A DNA stretch of 40,105 nt from the NCBI RefSeq assembly GCF_002554705.1, contig NZ_PDEP01000008.1, forward strand, positions 1 to 40,105. The letters run 5' to 3'. Made by a program: the position numbers and the translations under genes. Of this stretch, positions 8,334 through 18,828 are shown in pieces (the first letter of the stretch is position 1; each line of letters opens with the position of its first letter). The DNA comes from Longimonas halophila (GTDB lineage: Bacteria; Bacteroidota; Rhodothermia; Rhodothermales; Salinibacteraceae). Under the pieces are notes generated by a model. That model did no database searches. It had not been told where the DNA came from and saw nothing but the letters and a program-made list of their open reading frames with translations.

Positions 8334-11300
8334 ATGCCTTACGGAAACTCAAAAAACATCGAAAAGGACTTCAACAAGATCTCGATCAACTTGTCGTCTC
8401 CAGAAGACATTCTGGAACGCTCGTATGGCGAGGTACTGAAGCCGGAAACGATTAACTACCGGTCGTTCAAGCCGGAAATGGGCGGGCTCTTCTGCGAGAA
8501 GATCTTTGGGCCCGTCAAAGACTACGAATGCCACTGCGGCAAGTACAAGCGCATCCGCTACAAGGGGATTATCTGCGACCGCTGTGGCGTAGAGGTCACG
8601 CGCAAGGCCGTCCGCCGCGAACGCATGGGCCACATCAAGCTCAGCGTACCCGTGGTGCACATCTGGTACTTCAAGACGCTGCCGAACAAGATCGGCCACC
8701 TGCTGGGCCTCAAGTCGAAGGACCTGGAGAAGGTCATCTACTACGAGCAGTACATCGTTATCCAGCCCGGTACGGCCAAGCGCCTGGGTGTGGAGCAGAA
8801 CCAACTGCTCACGGAAGAGGAATACTTCAACATCCTCTACCAGATTCGGGAAGACAACAACCGTCTCCCCGACGACGACCCCGAGAAGTTCCTGGCCATG
8901 ATCGGTGGGGAAGCGGTCGAAACGATGCTGAAGCGTCTGGAGCTGGAGAAGCTCGCGCAGGAACTGCGCTACCAGGTGAAAACCGAAACCAGCCAGCAGC
9001 GCAAAGCCAAAGCGCTGAAGCGCCTGAACGTGGTGCAAGGCTTCATCGATGCCAACAAGCGCACCGAAAACCGCCCCGAGTGGATGGTGATGCGCGTGAT
9101 CCCGGTCATTCCGCCGGAGCTGCGCCCGCTCGTCCCGCTCGATGGCGGACGCTTTGCCACGTCGGATCTGAACGACCTGTACCGGCGCGTTATCATCCGC
9201 AATAACCGTCTGAAACGCCTCATTGACATCAAAGCGCCCGAGGTGATCCTGCGGAACGAGAAGCGTATGCTGCAGGAGGCAGTCGACTCGCTCTTCGACA
9301 ACAGCCGCAAATCGAATTCGGTGCGCGGCTCCTCAAACCGTCCGCTGAAGAGCCTTTCGGACATGCTGAAAGGCAAGCAGGGGCGCTTCCGTCAGAACCT
9401 GCTTGGCAAGCGCGTCGACTACTCGGGCCGTTCGGTGATTGTGATTGGTCCCGACCTGGAACTGCACCAGTGCGGCATCCCCAAAGAGATGGCCGTGGAG
9501 CTCTTCAAGCCGTTCATCATTCGCCGCCTCATCGAGCGCGGAATCGTGAAGACGGTGAAGAGCGCCAAGAAGTACGTCGAGAAACGCACGGCTGCCGTGT
9601 GGGACATCCTGGAGAAAGTGATCCAGGGCCGCCCGGTCATGCTGAACCGTGCGCCCACGCTGCACCGCCTCGGCATCCAGGCGTTTCAGCCGGTGCTTAC
9701 CGAGGGTAAAGCCATCCAGCTGCACCCGCTGGTCTGTACCGCGTACAACGCCGACTTCGATGGCGACCAGATGGCGGTTCACGTGCCGCTCTCGCACGAG
9801 GCGTGCCTGGAAGCCATGGTGCTCATGCTGAGTAGCCATAACATCCTGAGTCCGGCCAACGGCTCGCCGCTGACCGTGCCCACGCAGGACATGATCCTGG
9901 GCCTCTACTACATGACGAAGGCCAAAAACGGCGAGAAAGGCGAAGGCCGCCGCTTTGCCTCGGTCGACGAGGTGCGCCAGGCCTTTGACCAGGGCATCGT
10001 GGCCACGCATGCCAAGATCGAGCTGCGTGATCCTGACGACCCGAGCACCATTCTCAACACGACAGTTGGGCGCACGCTCTTCAACGAGATTGTGCCCGAC
10101 GGCGTGCCGTTCGTGAACGAGGTGCTCACGAAGAAAAACATGCGCCCGATCATCTCGCGCATTCTGAAAACGGTTGGATTCAAGGAAACGTCCCAGTTCC
10201 TGGATGCGATGAAGCGCATGGGATACGGACGCTCCACCACATCCGGCATTACGTTCTCGCTCGCCGACATTGTGGTGCCGGACAAGAAGGAAGAACTCGT
10301 CGAAGAAGCCAATGCGGAGGTCGACAAGATCCAGTCGAACTACGAAATGGGCTTCACGACCGACAACGAGCGTTACAACCAGGTCATTGACATCTGGACG
10401 CAGACCAACAACCAGGTGTCTGAGGTGCTCTTCCAGACGCTGAAAGAACACCGCGAAGGCTTTAACGCCATCTATATGATGGCCGACTCCGGTGCGCGTG
10501 GCTCGAAAGAGCAGATCCGTCAGTTGGGCGGGATGCGTGGTCTGATGGCCAAGCCGCAGAAAAACGTCGGGGAAGGCGGCGGCGAGATCATCGAGAACCC
10601 GATCCTCTCCAACTTTAAGGAAGGCCTGTCGGTGCTGGAATACTTCATCAGCACGCACGGCGCGCGTAAGGGACTGGCCGACACGGCTCTGAAGACCGCC
10701 GATGCGGGCTACCTGACGCGCCGCCTGGTTGATGTCTCGCAAGACGTGACGATTAACGAGCACGACTGCGGCACGCTGCGCGGCATTACAGTGTCCGCCC
10801 TGACCGACAACGAAGAGGTGGTGGTTCCGCTTAGCAAGCGCATCCTGGGCCGCGTTACGGTGCACGATGTGTACGACCCACAGACCGACGACCTCATCGT
10901 GGGCGCCAACGAGCTCATTGATGAAGAGGTGGCCCAGCATATTGCCGAGACGTCGATCGAAGAGATCGAAATTCGGTCGGTGCTCACCTGCGAATCCCGC
11001 CGCGGCGTATGTACGCTGTGTTACGGGCGCAACCTGGGCACAAACCGCATGGTCGAGGTGGGCGAATCGGTGGGCGTCGTTGCGGCGCAGTCGATTGGCG
11101 AGCCCGGCACGCAGCTTACACTTCGTACCTTCCACATCGGGGGCGCCGCCAGCGCGGTCGCATCCGAAAGCACCATGCAGACGAAGTCGGCGGGTACGCT
11201 CGCCTTCCAGAACCTGCGCACGGTGATGTACGAAGACACCGACGGACCGAAAGAAATCGTGCTCACACGCCAGGGCGAAATCTCGGTCCTCGACGATGAA

Positions 11301-12638
11301 GGCCGTGAGCTCAACAGCCAGGTCGTGCCGTACGGCGCTGAACTGCTGGTGCAAGAAGGCGACTCGGTTGACAAGGGCGATGTGCTCGCCTCATGGGATC
11401 CCTACAACAGCGTTATCCTCTCCGAGGTCGACGGCGAGGTGGTCTTCGAAGACATGATCGAAGGCACCACCTACAAGGAAGAAACGGACGAGCAAACCGG
11501 CCACCGGGAGAAAGTGATTACCGAAAGCCGGAAACGCACGCTGACCCCTGCAGTGCGAGTGCGCGTGGACGAAGACGATGTCCGCGAGTACAACATGCCT
11601 ACACAGGCGCGCATCCAGGTGGACGAAGGCGACTCGGTGCAGGCCGGTAAGGTGCTGGCCAAGATTCCGCGCCAAACGGTGAAGCAGAGCGACATTACCG
11701 GTGGTCTGCCCCGTGTTACCGAACTGTTCGAGGCGCGCACGCCCTCGGATCCGGCGGCAGTCAGCGAGATCGACGGCATCGTTAGCTTTGGCGACCGCAA
11801 GCGTGGTAAGCAAGAAGTCATCATCTCCAGCCGCGAAGACGAGATGACGAAGACCTACATGGTCTCGCTCTCGAAGCACATGCTGGTGCACGAAAACGAC
11901 TTCGTACAGGCGGGCGATCAGCTCTGCGACGGAACGATTGCGCCGCACGACATCCTCAAGATTAAGGGCCCGCGGGCCGTGCAAGAGTACCTGCTGAACG
12001 AGATTCAGGAGGTCTACCGCCTGCAGGGCGTCGAGATTGACGACAAGCACATTGAGGTCGTCGTACGCCAGATGATGAAGCGCGTCAGCATTGTGGAAAC
12101 AGGCGATACGCACTTCCTCGAAGAGGATGTGGTCGACCGCCACAAGATGGCGCGCGTCAACGATGACTTGCATGACAAGTTTGTCGTGACCGACCCGAGC
12201 AGCTCCGACAGCGTCAAGATTGGCGAAGTTGTGAGCCGCCGCCGCTTGCGCGAGATCAACTCGCAGCTCAAGCGCAACGACGAGCCCGAGATTCAGGTGC
12301 GCGAAGCGCGCCCAGCCGTTGGGCGTCCGGTGCTCCTGGGTATCACCAAGGCCGCACTGGCCACCGACTCGTTCATCTCGGCCGCGTCGTTCCAGGAGAC
12401 GACCAAGGTGCTTACCAACTCGGCCATCCGCGCCGAAGAGGATCCGCTGCACGGTCTGAAAGAGAACGTCGTGGTGGGGCATCCCATCCCGGCGGGAACC
12501 GGCCAGCACGAGTACCGCGACATCGTGGTCGGCTCGAAGTCGGAGCTCGAAGAGCTTCAGGCAGCCATTGGCGGCAACGGAGCCGCAGGCGATGGCGCGC
12601 CCTCGAAAGAAGAGCTGGAGTCGTCGGTGAAGCAGTAA
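8334..12638 (+). CDS. rpoC: DNA-directed RNA polymerase subunit beta'
   Basis: A 1434-residue RpoC. The N-terminal zinc ribbon is Cys66, Cys68, Cys81 and Cys84 ([19 protein letters not shown]). The absolutely conserved catalytic motif NADFDGDQM is at residues 472-480, with Asp474, Asp476 and Asp478 expected to bind the active-site Mg2+. The second zinc site is Cys812, Cys886, Cys893 and Cys896. The trigger-loop region follows around [20 protein letters not shown]. It ends in a conserved [15 protein letters not shown] segment (here [12 protein letters not shown]) and an acidic tail. No Shine-Dalgarno precedes the ATG. A strong terminator follows. Confidence 0.98.
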   Translation: MPYGNSKNIEKDFNKISINLSSPEDILERSYGEVLKPETINYRSFKPEMGGLFCEKIFGPVKDYECHCGKYKRIRYKGIICDRCGVEVTRKAVRRERMGHIKLSVPVVHIWYFKTLPNKIGHLLGLKSKDLEKVIYYEQYIVIQPGTAKRLGVEQNQLLTEEEYFNILYQIREDNNRLPDDDPEKFLAMIGGEAVETMLKRLELEKLAQELRYQVKTETSQQRKAKALKRLNVVQGFIDANKRTENRPEWMVMRVIPVIPPELRPLVPLDGGRFATSDLNDLYRRVIIRNNRLKRLIDIKAPEVILRNEKRMLQEAVDSLFDNSRKSNSVRGSSNRPLKSLSDMLKGKQGRFRQNLLGKRVDYSGRSVIVIGPDLELHQCGIPKEMAVELFKPFIIRRLIERGIVKTVKSAKKYVEKRTAAVWDILEKVIQGRPVMLNRAPTLHRLGIQAFQPVLTEGKAIQLHPLVCTAYNADFDGDQMAVHVPLSHEACLEAMVLMLSSHNILSPANGSPLTVPTQDMILGLYYMTKAKNGEKGEGRRFASVDEVRQAFDQGIVATHAKIELRDPDDPSTILNTTVGRTLFNEIVPDGVPFVNEVLTKKNMRPIISRILKTVGFKETSQFLDAMKRMGYGRSTTSGITFSLADIVVPDKKEELVEEANAEVDKIQSNYEMGFTTDNERYNQVIDIWTQTNNQVSEVLFQTLKEHREGFNAIYMMADSGARGSKEQIRQLGGMRGLMAKPQKNVGEGGGEIIENPILSNFKEGLSVLEYFISTHGARKGLADTALKTADAGYLTRRLVDVSQDVTINEHDCGTLRGITVSALTDNEEVVVPLSKRILGRVTVHDVYDPQTDDLIVGANELIDEEVAQHIAETSIEEIEIRSVLTCESRRGVCTLCYGRNLGTNRMVEVGESVGVVAAQSIGEPGTQLTLRTFHIGGAASAVASESTMQTKSAGTLAFQNLRTVMYEDTDGPKEIVLTRQGEISVLDDEGRELNSQVVPYGAELLVQEGDSVDKGDVLASWDPYNSVILSEVDGEVVFEDMIEGTTYKEETDEQTGHREKVITESRKRTLTPAVRVRVDEDDVREYNMPTQARIQVDEGDSVQAGKVLAKIPRQTVKQSDITGGLPRVTELFEARTPSDPAAVSEIDGIVSFGDRKRGKQEVIISSREDEMTKTYMVSLSKHMLVHENDFVQAGDQLCDGTIAPHDILKIKGPRAVQEYLLNEIQEVYRLQGVEIDDKHIEVVVRQMMKRVSIVETGDTHFLEEDVVDRHKMARVNDDLHDKFVVTDPSSSDSVKIGEVVSRRRLREINSQLKRNDEPEIQVREARPAVGRPVLLGITKAALATDSFISAASFQETTKVLTNSAIRAEEDPLHGLKENVVVGHPIPAGTGQHEYRDIVVGSKSELEELQAAIGGNGAAGDGAPSKEELESSVKQ

Positions 12639-12666
12639 CCCACGACATCCCACAACACACCTAAAT

Positions 12667-12706
12667 CGCGCCCTGCGGCCGCTATGGCAGCAGGGCGTGT
12701 TTTTTT
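12667..12706 (+). terminator. Intrinsic terminator of the rpoBC unit
   Basis: A 10-bp stem with one G-T pair (CGCGCCCTGC 12667-12676, GCAGGGCGTG 12690-12699) is followed by a run of T residues at 12700-12706. It begins 29 bases after the rpoC stop and has all the features of a Rho-independent terminator. Confidence 0.9.
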
Positions 12707-12802
12707 GTTTGCCCGTCCGATTGCGGCCGGAGATGTTCGTAAGGGCGCTTCCAGCACCGAAAGCATTCGGCCCACGTTCTCCGGCTACCGAAGGGATTCA
12801 AT

Positions 12803-12855
12803 ACGGGTCATTCCGGAGCACAACAGGCATGACCCTTCGGGCCCCTCTGCCCCGT
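12803..12855. repeat. Dispersed intergenic repeat, copy A
   Basis: The segment with CACAACAGGCATGACCC (12819-12835) followed by TTCGGGCCCCTCTGCCCC recurs, with differences, at about 20919-20955 and 20970-21008. The outer bases ACGGG (12803-12807) can pair with CCCGT (12851-12855). It is non-coding and lies between a terminator and the next gene. Confidence 0.65.
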
Positions 12856-12941
12856 TTGTACGTAAGAAATAACGAATGCCCGGATTGAACGGAACGCATA
12901 ACTCCTTTTTTTGAGGATACGTAGCATAACGCCCCACCCCT

Positions 12942-13709
12942 ATGCTCTACACCAAGCTTGCAATCGGTGGCGCGCTGGCCGTGAGCATCGCCGTGGTCGT
13001 GTACAAAATGCGCTGGCTCACCAAAGCAGGCGCCGGGCTTGGAGGCGCACTGGGCGCGCACGTTGTTCTCGTTGGAGGCACAGCCTGTGCGCTCCCCCTG
13101 GCCGCGTTCGTGGTCTCGGGTAGCCTGCTGGCCCGTCTGGAGGGGCCGTCCAACGAAACGACGCCGCCTCGCACAGCAGTGCAGGTGCTCGCCAATGGTG
13201 GTGTGGCGTGGGGGGCCCTTGCCGCGCTGCCCTACACCGACGACATGGTGGCCTACCTGGCGTTCACGGGCGCACTGGCCACCGCCACCGCCGACACCTG
13301 GGGCACCGAAATTGGGACGCGCTGGCACGGACAGGCATGGTCGCTCGCTACGGGGCGCTGGGTGAAAGCCGGTGCGTCGGGGGCCATTTCGGTCACAGGC
13401 ACCGCAGCCGGCGTCGTGGGGGCAAGCGTCATCGCCGCTCTGGCTGCAGGCGTCGGCCCGCTCTCGTGGAGCATGGCCGGATGTGTGGCTGCAAGCGGGG
13501 TAGTCGGAAGCCTCGTGGATAGCATGCTCGGCGCGTTCGTTCAGGCGCAGTACACAACGCCCGGCGACACGACACTGCATGACACACCGGCCGCGGCATC
13601 CGACACACCGGCGCGTGGATTTCGCCTGCTCACCAACAGCGGCGTCAACGCACTGGCCACGCTGGCAGGCAGCGCCCTCGCTATCAGCAGCACAGAGTGG
13701 CTGTTTTGA
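12942..13709 (+). CDS. DUF92 family integral membrane protein
   Basis: A 255-residue, Ala/Gly/Val-rich, highly hydrophobic protein with about six membrane segments. The motif TADTWGTEIG (about residues 116-125) and a later Gly-Ser-rich SGVVGSLVDSMLGA identify the DUF92/TIGR00297 family. The plant member VTE6 is a phytyl-phosphate kinase and related enzymes use CTP, but the role of bacterial members is not established, so no reaction is assigned. The ATG at 12942 sits in a CCCCTATG context with no Shine-Dalgarno. It precedes two transporters on the same strand, with no proof of co-transcription. Confidence 0.85.
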   Translation: MLYTKLAIGGALAVSIAVVVYKMRWLTKAGAGLGGALGAHVVLVGGTACALPLAAFVVSGSLLARLEGPSNETTPPRTAVQVLANGGVAWGALAALPYTDDMVAYLAFTGALATATADTWGTEIGTRWHGQAWSLATGRWVKAGASGAISVTGTAAGVVGASVIAALAAGVGPLSWSMAGCVAASGVVGSLVDSMLGAFVQAQYTTPGDTTLHDTPAAASDTPARGFRLLTNSGVNALATLAGSALAISSTEWLF

Positions 13710-13843
13710 CACGAGTTCGCATCTCGCGTTGCAAAACACCGCAGGACCCCTTGTTTCCGGGACGCAGGCTCCTTTTCTTGTGTTGATCCATGAGTGCCCA
13801 ACACCTTTCCCCACTACCTTCCACCGCAACCTACGCATCCCCT

Positions 13844-15214
13844 ATGCCCTGGTATCGCAAGCTGCATTGGCAAATTATCATTGGTCTTCTGCTCGGACTG
13901 GCCTACGGCGTTGTGGGGGCTGCGCAAGGCTGGCAGCAGTTTACGGCGTACTGGATCGCGCCATTCGGCACCATCTTTCTGAACCTGCTCAAGCTCATTG
14001 CGGTGCCGCTGATTCTGGCCTCGCTGGTGGTGGGCATTTCCTCACTGGCCGATCTGAACAAGCTCTCGCGCATCGGCGGCAAGACCATCGGGCTCTATCT
14101 GATTACAACCGTCATTGCACTGCTGGTGGGGCTGACCCTCGTCAACACGCTGAATCCGGGCGGCTCGGTGCCCCCTGAGATGCAAACCCAGCTCGAAGAA
14201 ACCTACCGCGACGACGTGGGCGAGCGCGAAGCCTTTGCCGAAGACGCCGCCGACCGTGGTCCGCTGCAGCCCATCGTTGACATGGTGCCTGCCAACTTCT
14301 TCAACTCCGCCTCCGACAACGGCAACATGCTGCAAGTGGTGTTCGTGGCGTTCCTGATTGGGATTGGGCTGCTTCTCATCCCGGGTGAAAAGGCGCAGCC
14401 ACTCATCGACGTGTTCGACAGCCTCAACACACTTATTATCAAGGTGGTGGGGCTTATCATGCTTACCGCACCGGTGGGCGTGTTCGGGCTACTGGCGGAT
14501 GCAATTGTATCGATCGCCGCCGACAGCCCGGCGCAGCTTGGGGCGCTGCTGGGCGCGCTCGGCTACTACTGCTTAACGGTGGTGCTGGGCCTGGCCGTGA
14601 TGGTGTTCATCGTCTATCCGCTGTTCATCACGTTCTTCACGCGCAAAAGCGTGCCTGAGTACTTTAAGGCCATTGCTCCCGCCCAACTGGTCGCGTTCTC
14701 GACTTCATCCAGCGGCGCCACACTGCCGGTTACGATGGAGGTGAGCGAGAAGAATCTGGGCGTATCGAAAGAGATCTCGTCGTTTGTGCTGCCCCTGGGG
14801 GCGACCATCAACATGGATGGCACCGCGCTCTATCAGGCCGTCGCGGCGGTGTTCATTGCGCAAGTGTTGGGCCTGGATCTTACGATGGTGCAGCAGCTCA
14901 ACATTGTTCTGATCGCCGTGCTGGCGTCGATTGGCACCGCGGGCGTGCCCAGCGCGGGCATCGTCATGCTCGTCGTCATTCTGGAATCAGTTGGTGTGCC
15001 CAGTGCGGGCATTGCACTCATTCTGGGGGTCGACCGTCCGCTCGACATGCTGCGCACAGCCAACAACATCACGGGCGATACGATGGTCGCTTCCGTCGTG
15101 GCCGAGAGCGAAAATGCACTTCGCGACGTGGAGGATGCAATGCAGGTCGGAACGAACGGAGCCGGTACGCTGGAAACAGCAACTCCAGAAGCAGCCTCGG
15201 GCTCAGAGGCATAA
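13844..15214 (+). CDS. Dicarboxylate/amino acid:cation symporter (DAACS/SLC1 family)
   Basis: A 456-residue transporter. The serine-rich hairpin FSTSSSGATLPVTMEVSE (HP1, near residue 285) and the TM7 motif LPLGATINMDGTALYQ (near residue 310) are diagnostic of the GltP/GltPh family. SAGI-type repeats near residue 365 form the HP2 loop. These proteins take up glutamate, aspartate or C4-dicarboxylates with Na+ or H+; the substrate cannot be fixed from sequence. The ATG at 13844 (PWYRKLHWQIIIG) gives the usual short N-terminus; an in-frame ATG at 13790 would add 18 residues. The C-terminal tail after about residue 430 is polar and acidic. Confidence 0.92.
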   Translation: MPWYRKLHWQIIIGLLLGLAYGVVGAAQGWQQFTAYWIAPFGTIFLNLLKLIAVPLILASLVVGISSLADLNKLSRIGGKTIGLYLITTVIALLVGLTLVNTLNPGGSVPPEMQTQLEETYRDDVGEREAFAEDAADRGPLQPIVDMVPANFFNSASDNGNMLQVVFVAFLIGIGLLLIPGEKAQPLIDVFDSLNTLIIKVVGLIMLTAPVGVFGLLADAIVSIAADSPAQLGALLGALGYYCLTVVLGLAVMVFIVYPLFITFFTRKSVPEYFKAIAPAQLVAFSTSSSGATLPVTMEVSEKNLGVSKEISSFVLPLGATINMDGTALYQAVAAVFIAQVLGLDLTMVQQLNIVLIAVLASIGTAGVPSAGIVMLVVILESVGVPSAGIALILGVDRPLDMLRTANNITGDTMVASVVAESENALRDVEDAMQVGTNGAGTLETATPEAASGSEA

Positions 15215-15253
15215 CCTGCACTGCTGTCCCCTGACGTTGACGATGCATCAGGG

Positions 15254-15291
15254 GCATCAGGGGGAGGCGGAGCGTTGCATCCCCCTGATGC
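15254..15291. terminator. Perfect 12-bp hairpin between two transporter genes
   Basis: GCATCAGGGGGA (15254-15265) and TCCCCCTGATGC (15280-15291) form a perfect 12-bp stem with a 14-nt loop. It starts 40 bases after the symporter stop. There is no T-run on either side, so it may be a 3' mRNA stabiliser or a copy of a repeat rather than an efficient terminator. Confidence 0.5.
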
Positions 15292-15339
15292 TGAACGCAT
15301 CGTTGCTGCTACTGTGCTTTGTCCAACGCCCTCCTGTGG

Positions 15340-17163
15340 ATGCACTGGATTGACGGCCTCATCATTGCGCTCTACCTGATTGGCGCGCTGGCGCTGGGGG
15401 CCTACCTGTCGCGACGCGCCTCGCAGTCGGTCGAAGACTTCTTCATTTCGGGGCGCTCGCTGCCGTGGTGGCTGGCTGGCACGTCGATGGCCGCCACCAC
15501 GTTCTCGATTGACACGCCGCTCTACGTGGCAGGGGTCGTGGGCGAGCGGGGGATTGCAGGCAACTGGGAGTGGTGGGCCTTCGGGGTGGGCCATGTGGCG
15601 CTCATCTACGTGTTTGCGCGACTCTGGCGGCGCAGCGCGGTCGTGACCGATGCCGAACTCATCGAGATGCGCTACAGCGGGCGTCCGGCTGCGGTGTTGC
15701 GGGTCGTGAAGGCGTTTCTGTTTGCGGTGCCCATTAACTGCATCGGGATTGGCTACATCATGCTGGCGGCGCTGAAGGTGATGGAGGCGCTCTCGTTTTG
15801 GTCGCTCCTCGGCATCCCCACGGGCGGCACGGTGCTGGGCCTGGACCCGAAGATGCTGTCGGTGCTGGTGCTGCTTGTGTTTGTGCTGCTGTACGCGGGC
15901 CTGTCGGGCCTGTGGGGCGTGGTGGCTACCGACTTCGTGCAGTTTGTGCTGGCTCTGATTGGAGCGGTGCTCGTGGCCTGGTTCGCGATTCGAAGCCCCG
16001 AGGTGGGCGGGCTCAGCGGACTCGTGACCCAGGCCCAGGCGGCCACCGACTTTGACGTGCTGGCGTTTGTGCCGTTTGAGATTGGCTGGGACGACGGGCT
16101 GCGCATTGGGTGGAGCGCGTTTGCGGGGATTTCGGCGTCCACCTTCTTTGCGTATGCTTTTGTGCAGTGGTGGACGTTCCGGCGCTCCGATGGGGGCGGC
16201 GAGTTCATTCAGCGCCTGGTGGCCTCGCGCGATGAGCAGCATGCCGAGTGGGCGGCCTGGCTCTTCAACATCTTGCACTACGTCATTCGCACCTGGCCGT
16301 GGGTGCTGGTAGCGCTGGCGGCGCTCGTGGTGTATCCCGACCTTGAGGACCCCGAGATGGGCTACCCGAAGCTCATGCTCGACTACCTGCCGGTGGGCGT
16401 GCTTGGGCTGGCGGTGGCCTCGCTCCTGGCGGCGTTTATGAGCACTGTATCCACCCAGATTAACTGGGGCGCCTCGTACCTCACGCACGACGTGTACGCC
16501 CGCTTTGTGCGTCCAGAGGCCACGCAAGATGAACTGGTGCTGGCCGGACGCGCCGCCTCGTTGCTCATTGCCACAATCGGGGCCGTCGCTGCGTTTTTCT
16601 CGGAGAGCGTAGCCACCATCTTCCGGCTCGTCATTGCCATTGGCACCGGGCCTGGCGTGGTGCTCATTCTGCGCTGGTTCTGGTGGCGCATTAACGCGTG
16701 GGCCGAGCTGTCGGCCATGTGCGCGGGCTTTCTGATTGGACTGACCACCACGCTCTATCCCGGCGCAATCATCGACGACTTTGGGCTGCGCTTGGGTGCC
16801 ATTACCGTGCTTACGGGCATCGTGTGGATCAGTGTGATGTACGCCACGAAGCCTGAATCGGCCAAGACCCTGCGGCGCTTCTACCGCATGGCGCGTCCAG
16901 GCGGACCCGGGTGGGCGCGGCAGCGGGCCGAAACGGGGGTGGCCCCGGCGGCCTCGCTGTCACGCAGCATCTGGAGCACGGTGGCGGCGGTGGGTCTACT
17001 CTTCGGCACTATGTTCGCAACCGGCGGTGCGCTGCTGCTGCGTCCGGCTGTGGCTGTGGGATGCAGTAGCGTTGCGCTGGTATCGGGATATGCGTTGTAC
17101 CGGCTGCGCCAGGGGGCAGCTCCCATCATCGAAAGCGAGGAAGCCCCTTCGGCCTCCCCCTGA
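15340..17163 (+). CDS. Sodium:solute symporter family protein (SSF/SLC5)
   Basis: A membrane protein of 607 residues from the ATG at 15340; a TTG at 15319 would add 7. It opens with a first helix (DGLIIALYLIGALALGAYLS), then the SSF signature region VEDFFISGRSLPWWLAGTSMAATTFSID, in which the Ser/Thr residues contribute to the Na+ site in known members. About 13-14 hydrophobic segments follow. It is predicted to carry Na+ together with a sugar, organic acid or similar solute; the substrate is unknown. It directly follows the DAACS transporter, suggesting a small uptake cluster in a sodium-rich habitat. Confidence 0.9.
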   Translation: MHWIDGLIIALYLIGALALGAYLSRRASQSVEDFFISGRSLPWWLAGTSMAATTFSIDTPLYVAGVVGERGIAGNWEWWAFGVGHVALIYVFARLWRRSAVVTDAELIEMRYSGRPAAVLRVVKAFLFAVPINCIGIGYIMLAALKVMEALSFWSLLGIPTGGTVLGLDPKMLSVLVLLVFVLLYAGLSGLWGVVATDFVQFVLALIGAVLVAWFAIRSPEVGGLSGLVTQAQAATDFDVLAFVPFEIGWDDGLRIGWSAFAGISASTFFAYAFVQWWTFRRSDGGGEFIQRLVASRDEQHAEWAAWLFNILHYVIRTWPWVLVALAALVVYPDLEDPEMGYPKLMLDYLPVGVLGLAVASLLAAFMSTVSTQINWGASYLTHDVYARFVRPEATQDELVLAGRAASLLIATIGAVAAFFSESVATIFRLVIAIGTGPGVVLILRWFWWRINAWAELSAMCAGFLIGLTTTLYPGAIIDDFGLRLGAITVLTGIVWISVMYATKPESAKTLRRFYRMARPGGPGWARQRAETGVAPAASLSRSIWSTVAAVGLLFGTMFATGGALLLRPAVAVGCSSVALVSGYALYRLRQGAAPIIESEEAPSASP

Positions 17164-17281
17164 ACCAGTCGCGCCGCAATAAAGAACAGGCTTTGCACAC
17201 TCGAATGCAGGTGTGGGGAAACACCCATTTTGGCACGTAGGTTTGACTTACGCTACTTACCCACGGGCCCACGCAAACTCC

Positions 17282-17923
17282 ATGTCTACCATTGATGACC
17301 TCCCGCTTTTTCCGCTCGGTCTGGTACTGTACCCGCATGAACAGGTGCCGCTGCACATCTTCGAAGAGCGCTACAAAGACCTGATGGCGTTTTGCACAAC
17401 GCACGACGCGCCCTTCGGCGTGGTGCTGGCCGAGGAGGGGTCTATTGCCTCGGTAGGGTGTACCGCGCACATCCAGCGTATTTTGAAGCGGTACGAGAAC
17501 GGGAGCGCTGATCTGATTGCCAAGGGGCAGGAGCGGTTTCGCATCGAGGAAGTGTTTGACGACCGCGCCTCGTATTACACGGCCGACGTGACCCTTATTG
17601 CAGATACCTCGGACGAGGTCGATCCGTCGTTGCGTGAGCGCATGATCACCCAGCACATGAAACTGCTCGAACTGGCCGGGCGCACTGTGCGGCCAGGGCT
17701 TTACCAAACCGACCGGCCGCTCTCGTTTGTGCTGGCGCAGAACGCGGGGCTGTCGCTGGAGCAGAAGCAAGAGGTGCTGCAACTGCGTACCGAGCTTGAA
17801 CGCGTGAACTATCTGGTAGAGCACTTCGGAACGCTCATCCCGCAAGTCGAACAGCAGGAAGACCTGCAGCGCCGCGTGAAGTCGAATGGGCACTTCAAAG
17901 ACTTTCCGCCCGAGGATGTGTAG
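17282..17923 (+). CDS. Lon N-terminal (substrate-binding) domain protein
   Basis: A 213-residue protein matching only the LON N-terminal domain: LPLFPLGLVLYPHEQVPLHIFEERY at residues 7-31 is the family signature, followed by the AKGQERFRI segment. There is no AAA+ or Ser-Lys protease domain, so this is a stand-alone member of the kind annotated in many bacteria as a LON substrate-binding domain protein or peptidase S16 domain protein. The molecular role is not established. The C-terminal half (about residues 135-195) is helical and leucine-rich. It sits 42 bases before the MBL-fold gene. Confidence 0.9.
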   Translation: MSTIDDLPLFPLGLVLYPHEQVPLHIFEERYKDLMAFCTTHDAPFGVVLAEEGSIASVGCTAHIQRILKRYENGSADLIAKGQERFRIEEVFDDRASYYTADVTLIADTSDEVDPSLRERMITQHMKLLELAGRTVRPGLYQTDRPLSFVLAQNAGLSLEQKQEVLQLRTELERVNYLVEHFGTLIPQVEQQEDLQRRVKSNGHFKDFPPEDV

Positions 17924-17965
17924 GTTGCATGCGTCGCGATCTTGTGCAGCAGCCCACACCGTCCT

Positions 17966-18811
17966 ATGATCGAATGCGGACCCTACACGCTCCACCAACT
18001 CGAAACGGGCACCTTTAAGCTCGACGGCGGCGCCATGTTCGGCATTGTGCCTAAGCCGCTGTGGGACGAGCGCATTCCCGCCGACGATCAAAATCGTATC
18101 GAACTGGCCATGCGCTGCCTGTTGATACAGGGCAACGACCGCTGCATCCTGGTGGATACCGGCATCGGCGATACGTTCTCGGAAAAAGAGCAGTCCATCT
18201 TCGGGATCGACCACTCAGTGCACACGCTTGCGGATAGCCTCAACGCGGCAGGCGTGGTGCCGTCGGAGGTGACCGACGTGGTGTTTACGCACCTGCACTT
18301 TGATCATAGTGGAGGCGCGGTCGTTCGCCATAACGATGAGGTGGTGCCGCGCTTCCCCGAGGCTACGCATCACGTGCAGGCCAGACATTGGGAGGCGGCG
18401 CGGGCTCCGAATCCCAAAGAAAAAAACTCATTTCGCACCGCTATTCTCGACCCCCTGGCCGACCAGGTGGCGTGGACATTCCATGAGGGCGCAGGCACGC
18501 TGATGCCGGGCATCGACTTGCGGTGTGTCGACGGCCACACCACCGCGCAGCAACTGGTGAAGGTGAGTGGCCCCGAGGCAACCTATGTGTTTGTAGCCGA
18601 CCTACTCCCCACACATCACCATGCCGGGGCCGCCTGGACGATGGCGTACGACATTGCTCCCCTGCAGACGATTGATGAAAAGGCAAGATTCTTGCGGGAT
18701 GCAGAAGCGCACGGGTGGACACTACTCTTTGAACATGACCCCATCGTTGTGCAGGGACATGCGCACGCCTCCGATCGTGGATGGCGCATTGTACCCGCCG
18801 GTTCTTCCTAA
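17966..18811 (+). CDS. MBL-fold metallo-hydrolase
   Basis: A 281-residue protein with the metallo-beta-lactamase fold. The zinc motif THLHFDHSGG (HxHxDH) lies near residue 110, the ILVDTGIGD strand precedes it, and later metal-ligand candidates are in DGHTTAQQ (His) and VADLLPT (Asp), with a final His in LLFEHDP. The arrangement resembles N-acyl-homoserine lactonase and related hydrolases, but substrate specificity cannot be read from sequence. The ATG at 17966 (IECGPYTLHQLETG) was chosen over one 24 bases upstream because it gives the usual first strand. It is followed after 17 bases by the small DHp-like gene. Confidence 0.9.
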   Translation: MIECGPYTLHQLETGTFKLDGGAMFGIVPKPLWDERIPADDQNRIELAMRCLLIQGNDRCILVDTGIGDTFSEKEQSIFGIDHSVHTLADSLNAAGVVPSEVTDVVFTHLHFDHSGGAVVRHNDEVVPRFPEATHHVQARHWEAARAPNPKEKNSFRTAILDPLADQVAWTFHEGAGTLMPGIDLRCVDGHTTAQQLVKVSGPEATYVFVADLLPTHHHAGAAWTMAYDIAPLQTIDEKARFLRDAEAHGWTLLFEHDPIVVQGHAHASDRGWRIVPAGSS

Positions 18812-18828
18812 CCCGACCCCCGCCTCCT

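Larger units (their letters stand above)
12639..12941. other. Gap after rpoC: terminator plus dispersed repeat copy
   Basis: Contains the rpoC terminator (12667-12706) and one copy (about 12803-12855) of a repeat also found twice near 20.9-21.0 kb. A short T-run at 12905-12911 precedes the next gene. No gene was recognised. Confidence 0.7.

Noticed and set aside
9333..11354. 673-codon open frame on the - strand inside rpoC
   Set aside because: It is the antisense shadow of a highly conserved gene in G+C-rich sequence; composition is His/Arg/Val-rich with no recognisable domain.
14833..16527. 564-codon - strand open frame across the two transporter genes
   Set aside because: Rich in Arg, His, Gln and Pro, opposite two clearly recognised transporters; no domain.
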